A stretch of DNA of 11,542 nucleotides, from positions 1 through 11,542 of the forward strand of contig CAJLVH010000048.1 of the NCBI GenBank assembly GCA_905210055.1. The letters run 5' to 3'. Under the pieces are notes generated by a model. It saw only the letters and a list, made by a program, of their open reading frames with translations. It searched no databases and was not told the DNA's origin. Below are positions 10,513-11,542 of the stretch, one piece after another. The position numbers and the translations under genes were made by a program. Every line of letters begins with the position of its first letter. The stretch's first letter is position 1. The DNA is from an uncultured Enorma sp. Lineage in GTDB: Bacteria; Actinomycetota; Coriobacteriia; Coriobacteriales; Coriobacteriaceae.

Positions 10513-11542
10513 TTACAGGTCGTACTCCTCGATGACCTCGCCGGTCTTGAGGTCGATCGCCTCGGCCTGCATGCCGCTGCTCGAGATGTCCTGGCCGTTC
10601 TCAAGCAGCATGAGCCGGCCGTTCGACACGTAGGCCGTCGCGTTGTAGTAGTCAAGTCCCGTCGCAAGCGTCTCGGCCTCTCCCCCACCAAGCGGCACGA
10701 ACTTCAAGTCCCATGTCGTGATGTCGTAGGAGTTCTCGTTCAGCTGGGCGCTCTCGAGGTAGACCGCGCTATCGGACACCGCGAGCAAGCCGATCCACTC
10801 ACCATAAGCGCTCGTGTAGATCGTCTCGTCCGTGCCGGTCTCCGGGTCAACGAGTACGATGCTCTGCGTGCTCGCGAGGCTGTCGTAGCACCAGCACACG
10901 AGCTTGCCATCCGAGAGGGCGAACTCCGAGACCGTCGCGCCCTCGGTGCTGTAGATGCGCTCCGCCTCGCTGCCGTCGAGATTCGAGGCATAGACCGAGG
11001 AGTAATTCTTGCCACCCGAATTGTACGTGGTCTTCACGTAGTACAGCTTCTCGGGCGTGACGATGATGTTGCCGTAGTAGTCGTCGAGCGTGCACTCGGT
11101 GCGGGGATCTTCCTCGCCCATCGCGTCTATGCTCACCACGCGCATCGTGGTGAGGTCGGCCGCATACGACCCCTCCTGCAGCACCACGTAGACCCGTCCG
11201 CCAAACGCGTAGAGCCCGTTCACCGACGTGTAGGAATCGTCATCGTTGCCGTTGCCCAGGTCGAGCAGCTTGTGGTCGCCCTCGCCCTCTGCGGTCACGC
11301 AGCGCAGCTCCACGGTCGAGGTGCCCTGATCGTAGTTGATGCGCTGCGTGGTATAGAAGACGATGCCGTCGTCCGCCGCGACGTGCGTCACGTAGAACGC
11401 GGGGGCATCGTAGGACAGCTCGGTGTTGTCTGGCACGACGAGCACGTCCTCGACGTCTGTGGAACCGGCCTTCACGCGCACGATGGCCTGGCGCGGATAG
11501 CTGTAGAAGTAGTCGTAGCCGTCGGAGGGCGACGCGAGCCCA
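10513..11542 (-). CDS. C-terminal part of a beta-propeller protein (DUF5050-like), truncated by the window edge
   Basis: The last 342 codons of a gene that enters from the right edge; the frame is open to base 11541, so the GTG at 11481 is internal, not the start. The protein is a run of short beta-strand repeats: a blade pattern of aromatic-rich strand, turn with D/N-G, then strand, for example GRVYVVLQEGSYAADLTT, EKLYYVKTTYNSGG, YASNLDGSEAERIYSTEG and LVDPETGTDETIYTSAYG, ending AIDLKTGEVIEEYDL. This fits a DUF5050/WD40-like propeller, typically outside the cell and anchored by an N-terminal helix, which would lie beyond the window. No catalytic motif is seen and the role is unknown. Codon use and GC content are like the rest. 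The stop is TAA at 10513. Confidence 0.75.
   Translation of the reverse strand, partial: GLASPSDGYDYFYSYPRQAIVRVKAGSTDVEDVLVVPDNTELSYDAPAFYVTHVAADDGIVFYTTQRINYDQGTSTVELRCVTAEGEGDHKLLDLGNGNDDDSYTSVNGLYAFGGRVYVVLQEGSYAADLTTMRVVSIDAMGEEDPRTECTLDDYYGNIIVTPEKLYYVKTTYNSGGKNYSSVYASNLDGSEAERIYSTEGATVSEFALSDGKLVCWCYDSLASTQSIVLVDPETGTDETIYTSAYGEWIGLLAVSDSAVYLESAQLNENSYDITTWDLKFVPLGGGEAETLATGLDYYNATAYVSNGRLMLLENGQDISSSGMQAEAIDLKTGEVIEEYDL

Noticed and set aside
10513..11481. GTG at 11481 as the start of the right-hand propeller gene
   Set aside because: The frame remains open to the window edge with propeller-like residues (SYPRQAIVRVKAG), so this GTG is an internal valine codon.

Overview
The window looks like a chromosomal segment of a high-GC actinobacterium of the class Coriobacteriia (Collinsella, Olsenella or a relative). 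This is inferred from the gene set: a TalC-type transaldolase next to what looks like the start of rho, a class III (Firmicutes-like) fructose-1,6-bisphosphatase, GtrA proteins, and cell-surface DUF4430 proteins behind a cobalamin riboswitch. GC-rich codon use runs throughout. No database search was possible, so the genus is not claimed.

Layout: (1) 1-775, minus strand: a transaldolase whose stop codon overlaps by one base the GTG of a truncated gene that runs off the left edge (probable rho N-terminus). (2) 776-1320: a divergent 545-bp gap, then fbp (class III FBPase) on the plus strand. (3) 3338-4384: two tandem GtrA-family membrane protein genes that are paralogues of each other; the second seems to have its own promoter, and the pair ends at a GC-rich hairpin shared with the convergent operon. 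(4) 4450-8113, minus strand: a promoter, a cobalamin riboswitch, a large membrane-anchored protein (DUF4430 plus PQQ-like beta-propeller) and a second membrane-anchored DUF4430 protein, translationally coupled through an ATGA overlap. (5) 8082-8548: a divergent intergenic region with several perfect or near-perfect inverted repeats and AT-rich repeated motifs. (6) 8549-9781: a secreted PcsB-like coiled-coil protein with a lysozyme-like C-terminal domain and a strong intrinsic terminator. (7) 9782-10440: the wreck of an Abi_2 (AbiD/AbiF-like, HEPN) abortive-infection gene with its middle deleted, preceded by what may be an intact small structured RNA with its own terminator, and followed by a palindromic cluster. 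(8) 10513-11542: the C-terminal part of a beta-propeller protein (DUF5050-like) entering from the right edge.

The most interesting unit is region 4. DUF4430 is related to the C-terminal beta domain of transcobalamin and intrinsic factor, and here two such proteins sit behind a B12-sensing RNA, which suggests a surface corrinoid capture system. The aptamer's B12 box contains an 8-nt segment perfectly complementary to the bases between the Shine-Dalgarno and the ATG of the first gene, a ready-made translational switch. The Abi_2 remnant with its possible leader RNA is the second point of interest. The fbp and transaldolase genes are central sugar-phosphate metabolism; GtrA and the PcsB-like protein are cell-envelope functions.
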